A DNA stretch of 64,000 nucleotides from Isoetes taiwanensis (GCA_021234155.1 JAJEKV010000036.1:880777-944776), one strand, 5' to 3'; positions 35,640 through 48,670 are shown, numbered from the stretch's first letter. Translations and numbers: made by a program. The notes: a model not told the origin generated them from the letters alone.

Positions 35640-38600
35640 GAGGTCCAAAAACATGCATGCATGCTCCTCCTCCTGAGAATCTCGATCCAACGGAATGGAT
35701 CGATTCACATTAATTTCTGATAAAGACCCCACCCTAACTTGACCTTTCTATTTATTATATATACTGTACATCTTTTTGCAAAGCAAAAGTTAGCCTCCAA
35801 CCAATCAGAAGACTTTTTCCTTCCATTTTTATTGTTTTTTCTTGGAATGCATAAAGATTTTTATTTAATCTTTGCTCCACTGTCTATTTTTGTATTTTAT
35901 CATTTAACATCTTATGACACCTTCTATGTGTTTCTATTGTGCCTTCATCATAAATGCTTTCTTTCTTTAGAAGAGAAAAGAACTTGATCTTTCCAAATGT
36001 AATGCTTAAGCGTAGAAGTAGTGGAAGAAGACGATTTTGTTTTAGGTAAAAAACTAGATCTGAAGTTTAGCAATCGATTTTGTGTTTTTTTAAATGCTTT
36101 TGTCTACATTAACTTTTATTTGGTCTTATTCAGATTATTCAAGATGGATCATGAAGCAGATGCTCATTGTATTCAGAGAATAAATTACTAATCACATATT
36201 TCTTATTAGTCATAATGACTTTAGCTAAACTTGCTCGATATTAATCCCAAAACTTTCTATGGTTTAACTAAATTTTACACATTTTTCCTCTCATACTTTC
36301 TAGCATTTAGCTAAACTAACCTAAAATTCATCCCAAAAAATGATGTGATTACTATATCTTTTTTCAATTGTTTCTATTTATTTTAGTCATTTTCTTTGTG
36401 AAAACATAAAAACACTGCTAGCTAGCAAAGTCGAGGATTTACATTGTTCCATAATGCTAAAAAATAAACTACTAATCACATACTTCTTATAAACTAGAAT
36501 AATTTTAGCTACCCCGAAATTCATTCTAAAAGTTTCTATGCAAATAGACAGTCTTTAATGAGAGTTTATGCGTAGAAAATTGACAGTCTTTTAATAAAAT
36601 TCAACGCGTTGTTTTCTGTATTGTTTTTTGGTGTTGTTTTTATTAAAAAATAATGTGTGGTTTAACAAAATATCCGCATGTGGTTTTTTAAAGTAGTAGT
36701 TGTTTTTACAAAAAAAACGACATGTGGTTTCACAAGATATTCACGTGGATAGTAGTTTTTTAAGTGTTGTTTTTACTAGATAATAACATGTGGTTTAACG
36801 AAAATATCCACATATAGTTTTTTAAAATAGTTTTTAAATGTGGTGCTTTCCCAAATAAAGACACATATTTCTAAAGAATATCTATATGAGGTTTTCGTGC
36901 ATATTCCAAAATAAAAAAGCATTACCAATTAGATATCAACACATGGCATCCTTTTTAAATAACAAAAACATATTTTTCTTGTTCTTGTTTAGATTAAAAC
37001 ATAACGTTCAAAATATTACCTAGGTTTTACTTAAGATTCAAAACATCAAATTAATTTTATTTCAATGCACAAAATATTTAAGGTTCAAACATTAAGGTTT
37101 AAAACATTTTTCTTAACGTTCAAACTATAAAAAACATTAGACGTTCGTGGTATCTGTTTGAACAGTCCTGCTCCCAAATTCCAGCCAGATTATTTGAAAA
37201 GTCGAGAAGGGGAGTACCAGCATTGCCTTTACATGTTTGATTAGCAGCTTCACCTCAAACTCTGCTCAAAACAGGGAAAATGGTCAGTTTTACATTCAAA
37301 GTTCAGCTTGCAAGAAAGAAAGGGGAAAAATTACTTTTATATTATTTATAGATGGCGACCGGTTCCTCTAATGTTTGAACAGGGCAAAAGTGTCTGTTGC
37401 TCTGTTTAGTCTTTGTGCCTTTCGCCAAAGACAAAGTTGCAAGTTTACTTAAACAAATCGAAATGCCTGGCCATTTTCTCAACTGCATCGACCTCTTGCA
37501 TCGAACTACCCTTAAACAAATTGAAATGCCTGGCCATTTTCTTAACTGCATCAACCTCTTGCATCGAAGTACCCTAGAGAAGTGGATGTTGAATAACAGA
37601 AGCAAACAAGAAAATAAGATATTCTTGCTTCCAAAAGCAGAAGTCAGTAAATCTTCTTTATTAGTGAAAAGAACATAGAAGACAAAACATTTATGATTTT
37701 ACTACAAACCCCCATATTTAAGTTTTTTTGCAATGTGGATGGAAGGCACTAACTAAGTGGCTGATTTGGATTTGGTAGGTTTTATCGAGAAGAAGCAACA
37801 TACATGAAATAAATAAAAGTGGAAACATAATTCACCATGGACGCATCAACATAGTGCTTTATCGAAGGCCAAAGGTGAACTTGACATAATCAAGATTTTA
37901 GAAGCCCCAACTGGTCAACTATTCTAGGAAATGGAAAAACCCAGGATACCATCATTTTCATGTAGAAGGTTGGTGTAAAAAAAGAAAAAGAAATAGCTAA
38001 GAAATGGGAAGAATAAAACATGGGAGCACATAACTACATATCGTATTAGCCTCATGTGGATAGAGATTCTTATGAAAAATGACATGTAGTTCCAATTTCT
38101 TACATATATGGAGATAAGCCAATACAAGGTCTATTATTAGCCATTTTATTTACACAATATAGATAACCCGGATGCAAATGCTAAGCGGCTTTCCTTTAGA
38201 AAAGCACTCGTGACAACAAGCCCGAGCTGATCAAACACAAACTGGCAACACAGGAAGAAGGGGCTATGTTCCACCATGATGACATTTACTTATAGGATCA
38301 CTTACTCGGCACCCTAAGCTCGAGTATGACCAATATACAAAAACCTTAAATTCTATTCAAAAATTCTATTCTCTCTAATGTGATATATTCAATCTTGATC
38401 ATTGAAGATCGATCACGTTGTAGAGATCTTTATCACATATAATGCACATATGTGCAAAAGGTAATCCAAGGGATGGGAGAAAAGTGACAATATTTATAAT
38501 TCACCATGTTTATAAACCAAGTCCACAATATGATTCTTTATTTCATATCCCATTTAGTTTATCAAATTTTCCCATTCAATTCTTCCCATGTGTAAAAGCA

Positions 38601-38920
38601 CATGTAGTAGAATAAGCTCATGCACAACCTGTATGTAAAATATGGCTAGGTCAAAATTGATTTTCATGCAATAGAGAATGAAATAGCTGTATACACTTCT
38701 TTTGTGATGATAATTTGTGAATCTTTTACATTTTTCATAGGTAAGCGTATATACCTTGTCATCAAGGACTCAAAATTCTGACTTAGAAAAGAAAGAACAA
38801 AGACCGAACTAGGATCCAACTTTAGCAAGTCCTGATGATAGTAAGACTCCTGAGGATCCAGCTGCAACCAAGTAGTAAACACATTAGAGAAATAATGAGA
38901 GAGGGAAGGAAAAGAAAATT
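35640..38920. other. AT-rich gene-free stretch with tandem repeats
   Basis: Between 36640 and 36900 a unit containing ACATGTGGTTTAACAAAATAT and GTGGTTTTTTAAA recurs about four times with divergence. At 37448 and 37511 a 63-bp unit (CTTAAACAAAT.GAAATGCCTGG..) is repeated twice in frame. No gene recognised. Confidence 0.6.
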
Positions 38921-38929
38921 TGTCAAACT

Positions 38930-39345
38930 TTTTATTTCTTTTGTTTTTAAGGGATAAGGAGGAGGATGGATTGATGTGCCAGTTTTGTTCCCTTTGGTCA
39001 ACCGGTTGTTTAATTTGCTTCAATTCCAAGCCTGTCTCTCGCACCAACCTTGCTTTCTCATCTTCCTAAAGTAAGGAGTCAAAAACAGAAACTATGTTAA
39101 GACTAAACTACTTAACAAGACAGATTCATCTTCCCGTTTTTATTTATCAAAGGGTAAGGCCATCTAGACTTAGCATGCCACCAAGCTTTGAGCACAGATG
39201 TAATATCTCGACAACATGGCTCTCCACCTAGGATCATTGTCTGAGTACTCGTCTTCTTCATCTAACATGGTTGTACCAGTTCCCTCTCTTGGTGACGGAC
39301 TTGCAGAAAATATCGTCAGATTTTATGTATAAGCTATATTTTCAC
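38930..39345 (-). pseudogene. Class II KNOX homeobox pseudogene
   Basis: KNOX proteins are TALE homeodomain transcription factors. Minus-strand blocks in order: SPREGTGTTMLDEEDEYSDN (the acidic linker after the KNOX2 domain), then in another frame GGEP..DITSVLKAWWHAKS and RWPYP (start of the homeodomain), an intron, and [14 protein letters not shown] followed by [17 protein letters not shown]. The family has NNWFINQRKRNWH at helix 3. Here compensating indels give [11 protein letters not shown], and the Trp codon TGG is CGG, so the recognition helix is destroyed. The ELK region is deleted and the frame breaks between blocks. A decayed gene copy; KNOX1/KNOX2 exons were not found upstream. Confidence 0.75.
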
Positions 39346-39349
39346 TACT

Positions 39350-42300
39350 TACATATGGACAATTGTATATCACTAGGGTCTCAACTAAAGTAAAGTTTGT
39401 AGGTTTTTCTTCTTAGAAGTCCTCTCCATATGGGATATGTTCCTTGGTTGAAAAGATACATTGATTATAAACAACCAACATTAGGAAAGCTAAAAGCTAC
39501 AACTCTAACATAAAATAATCAGGAAGAAAGAAACTATGACAAATATTAAATCAGACGCATTAAGTGTTACATGTTGCCGAATAAAGTACATATTTCAGAC
39601 AAGACAACTAATTCTAGCATACACTTGGTTATTTCATGAGTTTTAGTAAATTTAATTATTCAAGATGGCATTTAATTTTGCTTTGTTGAAGGATCGTCAG
39701 ACTTTATCTTTAATCAAAGAGTCAAATACAAGTATAAGTGCAATAACGGGAATAAAATCTTAGCGGATGAGCAGAGACCTACCGAGTGAAGCAACCTGCC
39801 TAAGCATAAGAGCGCACATCCAAATACTCCTAAATGATCAATCGACTCTTCAGAGGGGCAAGTAAAGAACACTGGTACGACTTAGCAATGTGACCTTGAG
39901 CTTCTTAGAGAACAGGGTTATCTGCCATATATAACAACTCACATTTTTCATTGACTTTCCAAACTTGAACTTTCTGAGGGTATGCTATTGTGAGTGTTGT
40001 TGTGAATGGAATAGCTATTGTTGGTTATGCAACTGCAGAAGTAAGAACGACCATTCTAACTATAACCACAGATGTAACACAGAAGTAAGAACAACCATTC
40101 TAACTATAACCATATATATAAATTGATAAGGTGGAATAAAATGATCTGAGGCCGACGCCAATGACCCAGAACTTGGTATAATATTTGATGATGATTCTGG
40201 TACTTGATGAAATGGCCACATGAAGGACTTATGTACCCATCTAAATTCAAGAATGTTGTATTTGAGTCGGCATAATCATGGACCAAAATTATTAAGGCCA
40301 TGTGGTACCCATATCTGAACCTGTAACATTTTCAAATACTTTTTGCTTCATCTAGAATTGAAGCCTTGTCTGTCTACAAATAATAAACACATTGTTCTTA
40401 ATATGTGAATCCCAAAGTGAAAGAGCATAACATACTAAAGTATACGAAGTTTGACCTTCGAGGAACTTACCATTTTAGCATTTGGATTAAGCTATTGTAA
40501 TGCTTTTATGTTCTGTCTGATGCTGTCTCTGATTGCACTTCTAATATTCTCCACTTCCTCCTTGTGCTGGTTATCCAGAAGACCATTTGCTAGTCATAGT
40601 AAGAGTAATTTCGTTTCTTGGAGTCATATGTGCAAGTGATAAACTTCCTTATCATGAAGATGGATTAGAAGTGACAATTTTGCACCCAACAAATGGTTTG
40701 CATGGCAGTTCATTACAGTGATAACTCTAAAGTTTATCATAAACCTACATGAATGATAAAAAATCACAATACCACATTCTTACCTGACATTGACATAGCC
40801 ACATTCTTATGATGGAAGTGGATATTATGCAAAAAGGTGAAAACTGAGTTGCAGAATTGTGACAAATCTATGCAAGTCCTTGTACAAGAACAAGCATAGT
40901 GTAGTGAGGGCATCCTAGCACAATCTGAGCTTATATAAATTCCATCGCACTTATACAACTAAGCTTGAACTGCCTTAGAATACATGGCCAAACTCCTGAA
41001 TGCATCCACTTGCCTTAAATGAAAAAGAAGTTCACGAAATCAACTCCAAAAAGACTAATCCATTCAGATCCTATACATACCTTCTTTAGTAAAAACGGCC
41101 CGAGACATGACAAAATTCAAGCTCCAAATCTTGAAAGCCAGTTTAGATTTTTGAAAGTGGTTCTACGCATGGAGTCTGCTACTTACCAAATAGAGACTAA
41201 AACCTTTTGTTAAGTATAACAAAACAAGTAACCAAATTCTGTGGATAGGACCTGTGGTAAGGAGTCTTTGTGAACCAAATTCTGTGGATAGGACCTGTGG
41301 TAGTGGACGTAGATGGAGAGGCATTGAGCAGAAGTGAGTAGACCACAACATCCAATTCTTCTTACTTACCTTTCGGCAATAAGAAGTGCTTGAAGCCTGG
41401 CTGGCTTGCAAGACTGGGCCCATGTTGCTTCTTTTTTCCCTATGACTCTAGTTCTTTACTCATAGGGCATCCATGAAGGCTCTTCTACAACTCGAGCTGA
41501 GAAAGAAATCGAAGCAGAAACAATCAATGCTGAAAACATGTAGATTCTGGAACATTTGAAAAGGTGGTTGTGTGTTCTTGGCAGGCAAGAACAAAAGAAG
41601 AAATAAATCATTAGCACCTTGCGATATTAAACTCCACAAAACCCTCAGAATTGGCGGCCCCCACTCTGCTTTGCCTATGCAGGATGTAGCCATGAAGAGG
41701 GGAGACCGACAGACGAAGGAGATTGGGAAGCCATAGCCGACGTGGGCGTGGAGGGCAACTAAGTTCGGATGATGTGGGTGTCCACGTGGACAACCTAGAA
41801 TTGCACGAAATGGTGCACCTCAGGTTAGGCAAGCCTGCTAAAAACATTTAAGTTTGACATTGATAAAGAATAAATAAAATGTAATCCTACTATAAATGTC
41901 ATTTTCTCAAGCATGGAGTGGTTTTCTAAGGGATTGATTCCCATAATAGTTGAAAATTCATCTGGAAACGTGCAAAGGAATTAGGGAGAACTTTTAACGC
42001 TAATCACACAAAAATTTGGAATGACATAGTTTTTATCTTTTTCAAGAAGAAATAGGATAGCGAATATATTTTGAATTTTTTCCATTCTTTACATCGATCT
42101 TCACTGCAATCTTAGACCTGATATAAAAGATGTGAAGAAAAAATGTGTATGTGTTGCGTGCATCAAGAAGCCAAAAAAAGGAAAGTTTAGACAGATGAAC
42201 AATTTTGAAGTGTAAAAAAATGAGCCATATCTTCTTTTTAGAAAATCCAACTACAATATAATGAGTGTGCTGCTTCCTTTTCACTACTCCTTATTGCTTC

Positions 42301-42390
42301 ATATGCCCCACTTTGAATGCTACAGTTGCAATTGTCCAAATCTATGATATCAAGTAAATAATGAAATAATCTCAGATTTCAGAAGGAACA
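39350..42390. other. Intergenic, no further gene recognised
   Basis: Contains a 29-bp direct repeat (CCAAATTCTGTGGATAGGAC..) near 41232 and 41275, and a second pair (GTAAGAAC.ACCATTCTAAC) near 40040 and 40085. Remaining KNOX exons might be hidden here but I could not see them. Confidence 0.5.
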
Positions 42391-42395
42391 ACACT

Positions 42396-43743
42396 TTGCT
42401 ACCTCTACTGACAGATGAAGCTCCGAAGCTAGGAATTATAGCCCTCAACAGACCTCTTAAAAAATTAACTCCAGACCAAAAAGAAATAGCTGATGCTATC
42501 CTTTATGCAATTGACGGGGTGCAACCATCAAGTTTGTGCATAAACGTGGACGGTCCTGGCGGTTCTGGAAAAACGTTCGTCTTCAATACAATTATCAGCA
42601 TGTTAAGAGGAAGAGAGCTCGGTGTTATTGCAGTTGCATGGACAGGCATAGCGAGCCTTTTGCTCAAGGGAGCCCATACAGTACACTCTACGTTCAAGCT
42701 CCCGCTAAACCTGACATCTGAAGCAACGTCCGATCTGCGTGCCACGAGCAAACAGGCAGATAGAATAAGAAAAGCAACACTTTTGGTGTGGGATGAATTA
42801 AGTATGACACATTCCGACGCACTCACAGCCGTAGATATTGTCTTGAAGGAAATTCGGCGAGACCCTAGACCATTTGGAGGAATGATAGTATTAGCTGGCG
42901 GTGATTTCAGGCAACAATTGCCAGTAATCAAACGAGCCAAGAAGATGGAGATTCTTGCAAAATGTGTCAAGAGCAACCCCCTATGGAAACACTTAACGAA
43001 GGTGAAAAGGAATGGACTGAATACTTGCTAAAGCTTGGCAATGGAGAACGCATGAATGACGAGCCTACGCTCCCTGAAGACGTTGTTGAGCTACCGAGTA
43101 AATGTATTGCGCAAAATAATATAATCGATGAGGTGTTTGGAACAAGTATAGACCCAGCTAACATGGAACGCCTATTCGAGAAATCTATACTGTCTCCAAA
43201 AAATGAAGATACATTGAACCTTAGTGACAAGACTTTGCAAAGATTGCATGGAGACTTGCACACATATATTGGTATTGATACTCTCAACATGGAAGATGAA
43301 GAGGACATCAGAAATTTTCCGATTGAATTCATCAATCACCTCACGCCTTCCGGACTGCCACCTCACAAGCTCAATATCACACAACGCAAGGAATCCTACG
43401 GGCGGAGATAGTCACGGGCGAATTCAGAGGCACCCCAGTCCTGTTGCCAAAGATCAACTTGACGCCATCTGATTCACACATACCCTTCACAAGAAGACAA
43501 TACCCGATCCGCTTAGCATTCTCAATGACGATCAATAAGTCGCAAGGCCAATCTTTGGAGACCGTTGGGCTTTACTTGCCAGCGCCAGTTTTCACGCATG
43601 GACAACTTTACGTCGCCCTCTCAAGATGCACTTCACAAGACGGAGTTAAAATTGTGGTCGAAGAGACATCACGTCAGGGTGCATTGCGAAAAGACCACCG
43701 AATATACACTCCAAATGTTGTATATAAAGAGGCACTTATGTGA
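42396..43743 (+). pseudogene. Helitron-type PIF1-like helicase remnant
   Basis: C-terminal helicase of a Helitron RepHel protein. Block 1 (42396-43020): LTPDQKEIADAIL, Walker A GPGGSGKTF, WTGIASLLLKGAHTVHSTF, Walker B-like VWDELSM, GGDFRQQLPV, NPLWKHL. After a frameshift near 43000: WTEYLLKLGNGE to HLTPSGLPPHKLNIT near 43375. After a deletion and second frameshift: FTRRQYPIRLAFSMTINKS, GQSLETVG and THGQLYVALSRCTS, with a stop at 43741. No Rep (HUH) domain lies upstream and no CTRR hairpin end was identified. Dead copy. Confidence 0.85.
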
Positions 43744-44920
43744 ATAAAATATTCAGCAAATAAGAAGTGCTATGGGTTCTCATGGATGTATATGTTGGAA
43801 TTGCTAACAAATACAAATAAGAATGTCTCGTTAGATAAAGCAAAGACAGATGTTGTTTGATTACTAAATGCAAGGCTGCTTCAGTCTTCATGTTCAGATA
43901 GCAAAAAATGGCATCAAAGGCCTGCCCACGACACAAATCCTCCTACACGTCAACTCGGTGCCTCTCGAAAGCAAGTCTTTCAGTTATGGCATCTCATATC
44001 GTGAGTGCACTGGCTATGGTGGATCTCCCTTCCGTTCACAACCAAGATGATGTCTGTAATTCAAAATCTAAGAGATTGCCCTGAAAAAAGTTGTCAGGAA
44101 TAGCAAAAAAAAGCATATGTATCTATAGTTCTTCTGCATTGTAGGACCAAAGGTCTATTCTACTCAAGGACCAAAGGTCTATTCTACTCAAAGGTCTGAA
44201 GATACACGTTCCTGAAAGCAACACATAATGCCTATAATGCTTCAAGAAAATCATACATCAAGTTTTGTATCTGATGCAAAACCGTCTTTGCAATGTCCTG
44301 TTAAATGTAAAACAACATCTTACCTAAAGAACTTGCAATACGTAAGCCCAAAAATCTAACAAAACATAAGATAAGCTTAAGATAAAACAATGCTTTAATA
44401 TTTAGAAGTCTAAGATGAATCGATGCTTTGCAAGGCAAATCTTGTTGCCGGCATCAGCTAACATTGAGGGATGTCTTTGGGCTTTCGCTATCGCAGTTGA
44501 CCTCTATCACGAAAAAACACAGGGCAAAGACATATGTACTTTCATGATAAACAAAGTTGCGTATTAAACAGGAGCAAATCATCGAAACGAGAGCGAAAGG
44601 AATATTCCTCAAAGATTCCTTTTTTTTTTTACAAAAAGGGGGTAAAATGAGGTTAAAAAAAAAAGATGCATGAAATTCTATTTTGTCCCCCCCAAAAGTG
44701 ACTAATTTTTTTGTGCAACGAAAGAATTGACTTTTTTAAAGTGTCATTTTTCTTAGCAAATAGAATGTCGTTGAAGTATATTTTACGAGAGAAACCCTAA
44801 TTTCAGAGGATAAAATATTTAACAAAAAATTGAAGTTAGTCCGTAACTGAAACTGTAGTATTCTCAAAATTTGAAGATAGAATCTTCATATTCACATGCA
44901 AAATTTACAGTCTTTTTCTA
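43744..44920. other. Gene-free AT-rich stretch
   Basis: Holds a tandem pair of AGGACCAAAGGTCTATTCTA at 44143 and 44168 and several A/T runs. If the Helitron end survives it should be here, but none was seen. Confidence 0.6.
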
Positions 44921-44924
44921 AGAC

Positions 44925-47900
44925 TCAGTTATGTGCAAAAGTATGAGGAGTGATGAAGGAAGGATCCAGGACGTCATCATGTTCATTTATGCCATCCTCA
45001 TCACCTTCACTTCTTTCACTGTCACTAGAGGAAGTGCTTGAGTTATCTTCCTCATCACTATCAACAGATGGTGTAGCATTGCCACCACCTTCTTCATCCT
45101 CTTCTTCGTAATTACAAGCTTTTTTAAGCAAATTGATAGTCCTCTGGCGTAGACGATTGTCAGATTTCAATTTAAAATCATAGCACAATATAGTCACGTC
45201 ATTAAGGATCAGCTCATCCCTACAACCCACCTTCTTGGACTTTCTCCCTTTTCCTTGGCTTCTCATTTCTAACTCATATCTACCTTCAAAAGCATTTTCT
45301 GAGCGTGTTGCAAGCCAATGAATCTTGAGTTTAGTGACTAAGCCTTCCTCCTTGACTGTGTCAAGCACTTTTGCTATCCAGAAAGGTCGACCTTTGTCAT
45401 CCTCCTCAGTTGGAAGAGCAATTAGCATACCCTTGGTAATTTCTGTGATATTACCTTGAGGCTCATTCCTGCGTCTTGGTCCGAGGTACATGACTCGGTC
45501 CTCCTCGTCTTCTTTGTCAGGGTGCAAATGTAGCACCGCTTGGACCTGCTTGGTCTTTGGGGTTGATGGAAGGTGTTAGGCCATTGAAATGGTTCTTGCA
45601 AGCTGTCTTAGAGCTATATTTTGTACAACAATTTTTACGTTCGAGAAAGAAATTACTCCACCACATCCGATCTTCTTCTAAGAAGTACTTAAAGCTGAGG
45701 AAATTCCATTTTCAATGGCTTTTAAGGATGACTCTGGGTACTTTTCTTCCTTTGGACTCCTTAGGATTTTTGAGAGGAAGTTGCTCAGCACGTTCTATGA
45801 AGGAAGTGTCTGGAATATATTTAAGGAAGCGTAATCCCTCTGGCGGACTCTAGTCCTTAGTTGTAGTATACTTCTTCCCCTGTAAGAAGCTTTGGCCATC
45901 CTTCAAGTAGAACTTGATATGATGTTGAAAGGTGAGATCATTCAACTTGTTCACAGCTTGTTCTCTGTTTGAACGTTGAGAGAAAACAAACTCTCTCGAA
46001 ATCAGCGCCTCTTTAAGAAGATCGACCCTTTGGAGTAGGAGTGTAAGAATCTTCAATAATTCGAACTAAAGAAGGAAGACAGAAAACCTTCTTCCTTCTA
46101 AGGCGCACAGAAAATCTGCTGAACATTTGGTCAATCTGATCATGAGTGTGTCCTACAAGTAAGAAACCGAGCTTCACTTTTCTAAAGATCCCTAGCTCCA
46201 CTAACATGGCACAAAGACGCAAAAGAGTGTTTGATTCTTGTTCTCCCTTGTAGTATTGTCAAGTTGCAGATAAAGCACTGGCGGTAATTGCTCTTGCTCG
46301 CACAGGACCTTGTTAAGAATTGTAATTGTGAGGTTCGGGTCACCATGCAAGTTTGGATATGTCAAAAATACTTTGCACTTTAAACTTCCTTTGAAGACCA
46401 TAGCTCCTACAAGGTGGACCTTAACAAAACATTCCTCTGGCACATCTTTAGAAATGTTCAAGAAATGTGGTAGAGTAGTTTTTTTTTGGTCCATTCTATC
46501 AATCACAACAGACATATATTGCAGTGGACGTTCAAGAGCTTTTTTTCTGTGTTTGGCAAGCTTTCTTCTCTCTGCTGCTTGTTGTTCACGATGTCTGGCA
46601 AGGTTCTGTTGCACAATATCTGTAGAAGAAATAAGGTCAAAGCATTTTTTTTAAAACAGGTGAGAGATTGAAGAACATGAGCTTACTTCTTTCGACCTCT
46701 GTCTTTGCAGTTTCTCTTTGACTTTTTAATTCTGCACACCTTGAGCAAACAGACATTCTGTGTCTCCTCGGAATTTTCACTAAACCGAATTCACTTTTCC
46801 ACAGTCTGGTGAAGTGTGAGTAAGAGATGTGTTGAAGCTGAGTGCAAGTCTCTTTGTACTCATTAAAAACATCTTTTTTGGTGATGTTATCAGTTAAATG
46901 ATACATGTTGCTATTAGGCAGCTTCTCACATGTTTCTCTAAAATATTTCTCCATCCATGACACAGCAGCAAGGGCATGCATGGTTACAACTCTTCTTGGT
47001 CCACAATGATCATCAATTGCTGGATTTTTGTCCAGTCTTTTGTGTATTCTAGACATTCTGGTGGACCCTAAACGGTGGACAACCATAAAGCATTTCTGGC
47101 AAACTTCTTGACGGTTAATGTAGTGCAAGAAGGTGTTGCGGTCTGGCCTTACATGATAGGCCAAGTAGGCATTCTGGTCAGCCAATGTCATTGAACTGTA
47201 GTTGTCTCTAATTGCTCGTAATTTAGACATGTTAAATTTGTTGATACAACCCAATGAGCAGCATTTACTTCTTAAAAGTCTTCTCATTTTATGCTCGTCC
47301 ATAAGGTTTCTTCTTCTTACAGAGGAGCATGCTCTCAAACTATAATCCACCTTGAATTTCTTGGTGGACTGGCTAGAGAACGTGTAATCTCGTTGCACTT
47401 CGTTGGTGTCTTCATCTTCTGAAGAGAGTTCTACTCTGGGGGTGACCTCCGCTGCTCTTAGTGGTGTGATTGTAGAGGAGAACAAACCACGTGAAGCTGT
47501 ACCCGGATAAGGCGGAGGTGCAGTGTTGAATGAAGGAGATGGGCCAGCATATGATGTGCCAGCGAAATTTGTTGTAGCGTCTTCACAGGGAGTTCGATCA
47601 AACATATCTCTTATAGCAGACTGAAATTCTGCAAACCCATGTGTCACCACGTTTGTGTGAAGAGGAGTAGATGCTGCAGGGTCGTCTTCATTTGTAGTGA
47701 AATCGTGATGGGAGAAACGATGGAGAATCTCGCAGTCTTCAGAACGTGCTGTATTCTTGGCATGTGTAAGTGAAGATGGAGAAACAACAAACGGCGGAGG
47801 TAGTCTGTTCCGAAAAATTTGCTGAGGTCGAGCCATTGTAGTGTCGGGGGATGGTACAAATGGTGGTGGAAGATTGCTACGTGCAACAGGTGAGGGTTGG

Positions 47901-48115
47901 AAAGGTGGTGGCAGCCGGTTTCCTACTGGACTTGGAGAGGGCTGGAAAGGTGGTGGCAGTCTACTAGTTACTGGACTCGGAGTGTCTTCGAGAAGCAACA
48001 AAGACCTTGTCGAGGTAGGTGTTGAAGAAGCATCTCCGTCTTGTGTTCCATCTGAAGTAGAGGTACTTGGGCAAACAAATGGTGGTGGAAGTTTATTCAC
48101 GAAGCGGTTAACCAT
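44925..48115 (-). pseudogene. L3 DUF7869-type transposase-like gene, most complete copy
   Basis: Exon 1 starts at ATG 48115. The N-terminus is five spaced copies of LPPPF(V/Q).SP. Then come the Cys box KCCSLGCINKFN, VCQKCFMVVHRLGSTRMSR, FTRLWKSEF and CSRCAELK. A 67-bp intron (46686-46620) with phase kept leads to exon 2: first acidic site VVIDRMDQKKTTLP, second LQLDNTTRENKN, then a -1 frameshift near 46235, third GFLLVGHTHDQIDQMF. Further frame changes (near 46025), TAG 45853-45851, TGA near 45714 and a shift near 45545 precede an intact C-terminal part 45536-44925 (GRPFWIAKVLD, acidic tail). By spacing the three Asp sites could form a DDE/D-type RNase H centre. An acceptor (TTTTTTGCAG) just above the ATG suggests an upstream exon. 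Confidence 0.8.
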
Positions 48116-48181
48116 GTCAAACAACTGCAAAAAATTGTGGGCTTGTTACTAACTCACAAGTCGATTGGACTAATGATATTC

Positions 48182-48670
48182 GAGAATACAATTGCTATTC
48201 TGGAATAGTATTTTGTGTGCAGTATTTGCCGTGTGTGTGCAAAGATGCTATTCCAGAATACACTTATCCAGAGTGTTTGGACAAGACGTATTCCGCATCA
48301 CATAGAAAAAGACAACTGACAGTGGCCTACCTTTAAAAAGGACAATTCCAAATACCTCGCCATGTATTCCGCTTTTGAGAGATTTAGTCGCCACCGAAAG
48401 CCTTCCGCTCAATATACATTTGTTTGTATTCCGATTTACATAGCGAAAAAGAATGGGACAGGTAAGCATGTAAAGTACATAGTACGCTCTTTCTTTTGTT
48501 CTCTCGATTTATACCAGAGGCCAAAGTGTATTCCGTATACACTTTGCCCATCAAACAAAGAGCAAAGTGTATTACGAATACACTTTGCTTATTGGTTAAG
48601 TGCAAAGTGTATTCGAATACACTTTGCACTTGGTTAATAAGCAAAGTGTATTCTGGAATACACTTTGCTT
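48182..48670. repeat. L3 palindrome array (GCAAAGTGTATTC..GAATACACTTTGC)
   Basis: Four regularly spaced palindromes at 48522-48546, 48562-48588, 48602-48627 and 48641-48668. The third is a perfect 26-mer with arms GCAAAGTGTATTC. Spacing is about 40 bp. Weaker members with core TATTC(T/C)GGAATA or its mirror lie at 48195-48210, 48250-48262 and 48858-48869. All are in the spacer between the divergent L3 genes. Confidence 0.9.

Noticed and set aside
45557-45853. Plus-strand 98-aa frame
   Set aside because: It is the antisense of the C-terminal part of the L3 transposase-like gene, which reads SPPEGLRFLKYIPDTSF on the minus strand.
48522-48668. CRISPR array
   Set aside because: The units are palindromes with short similar linkers in a plant nuclear context, not direct repeats with unique spacers, and no cas gene is present.
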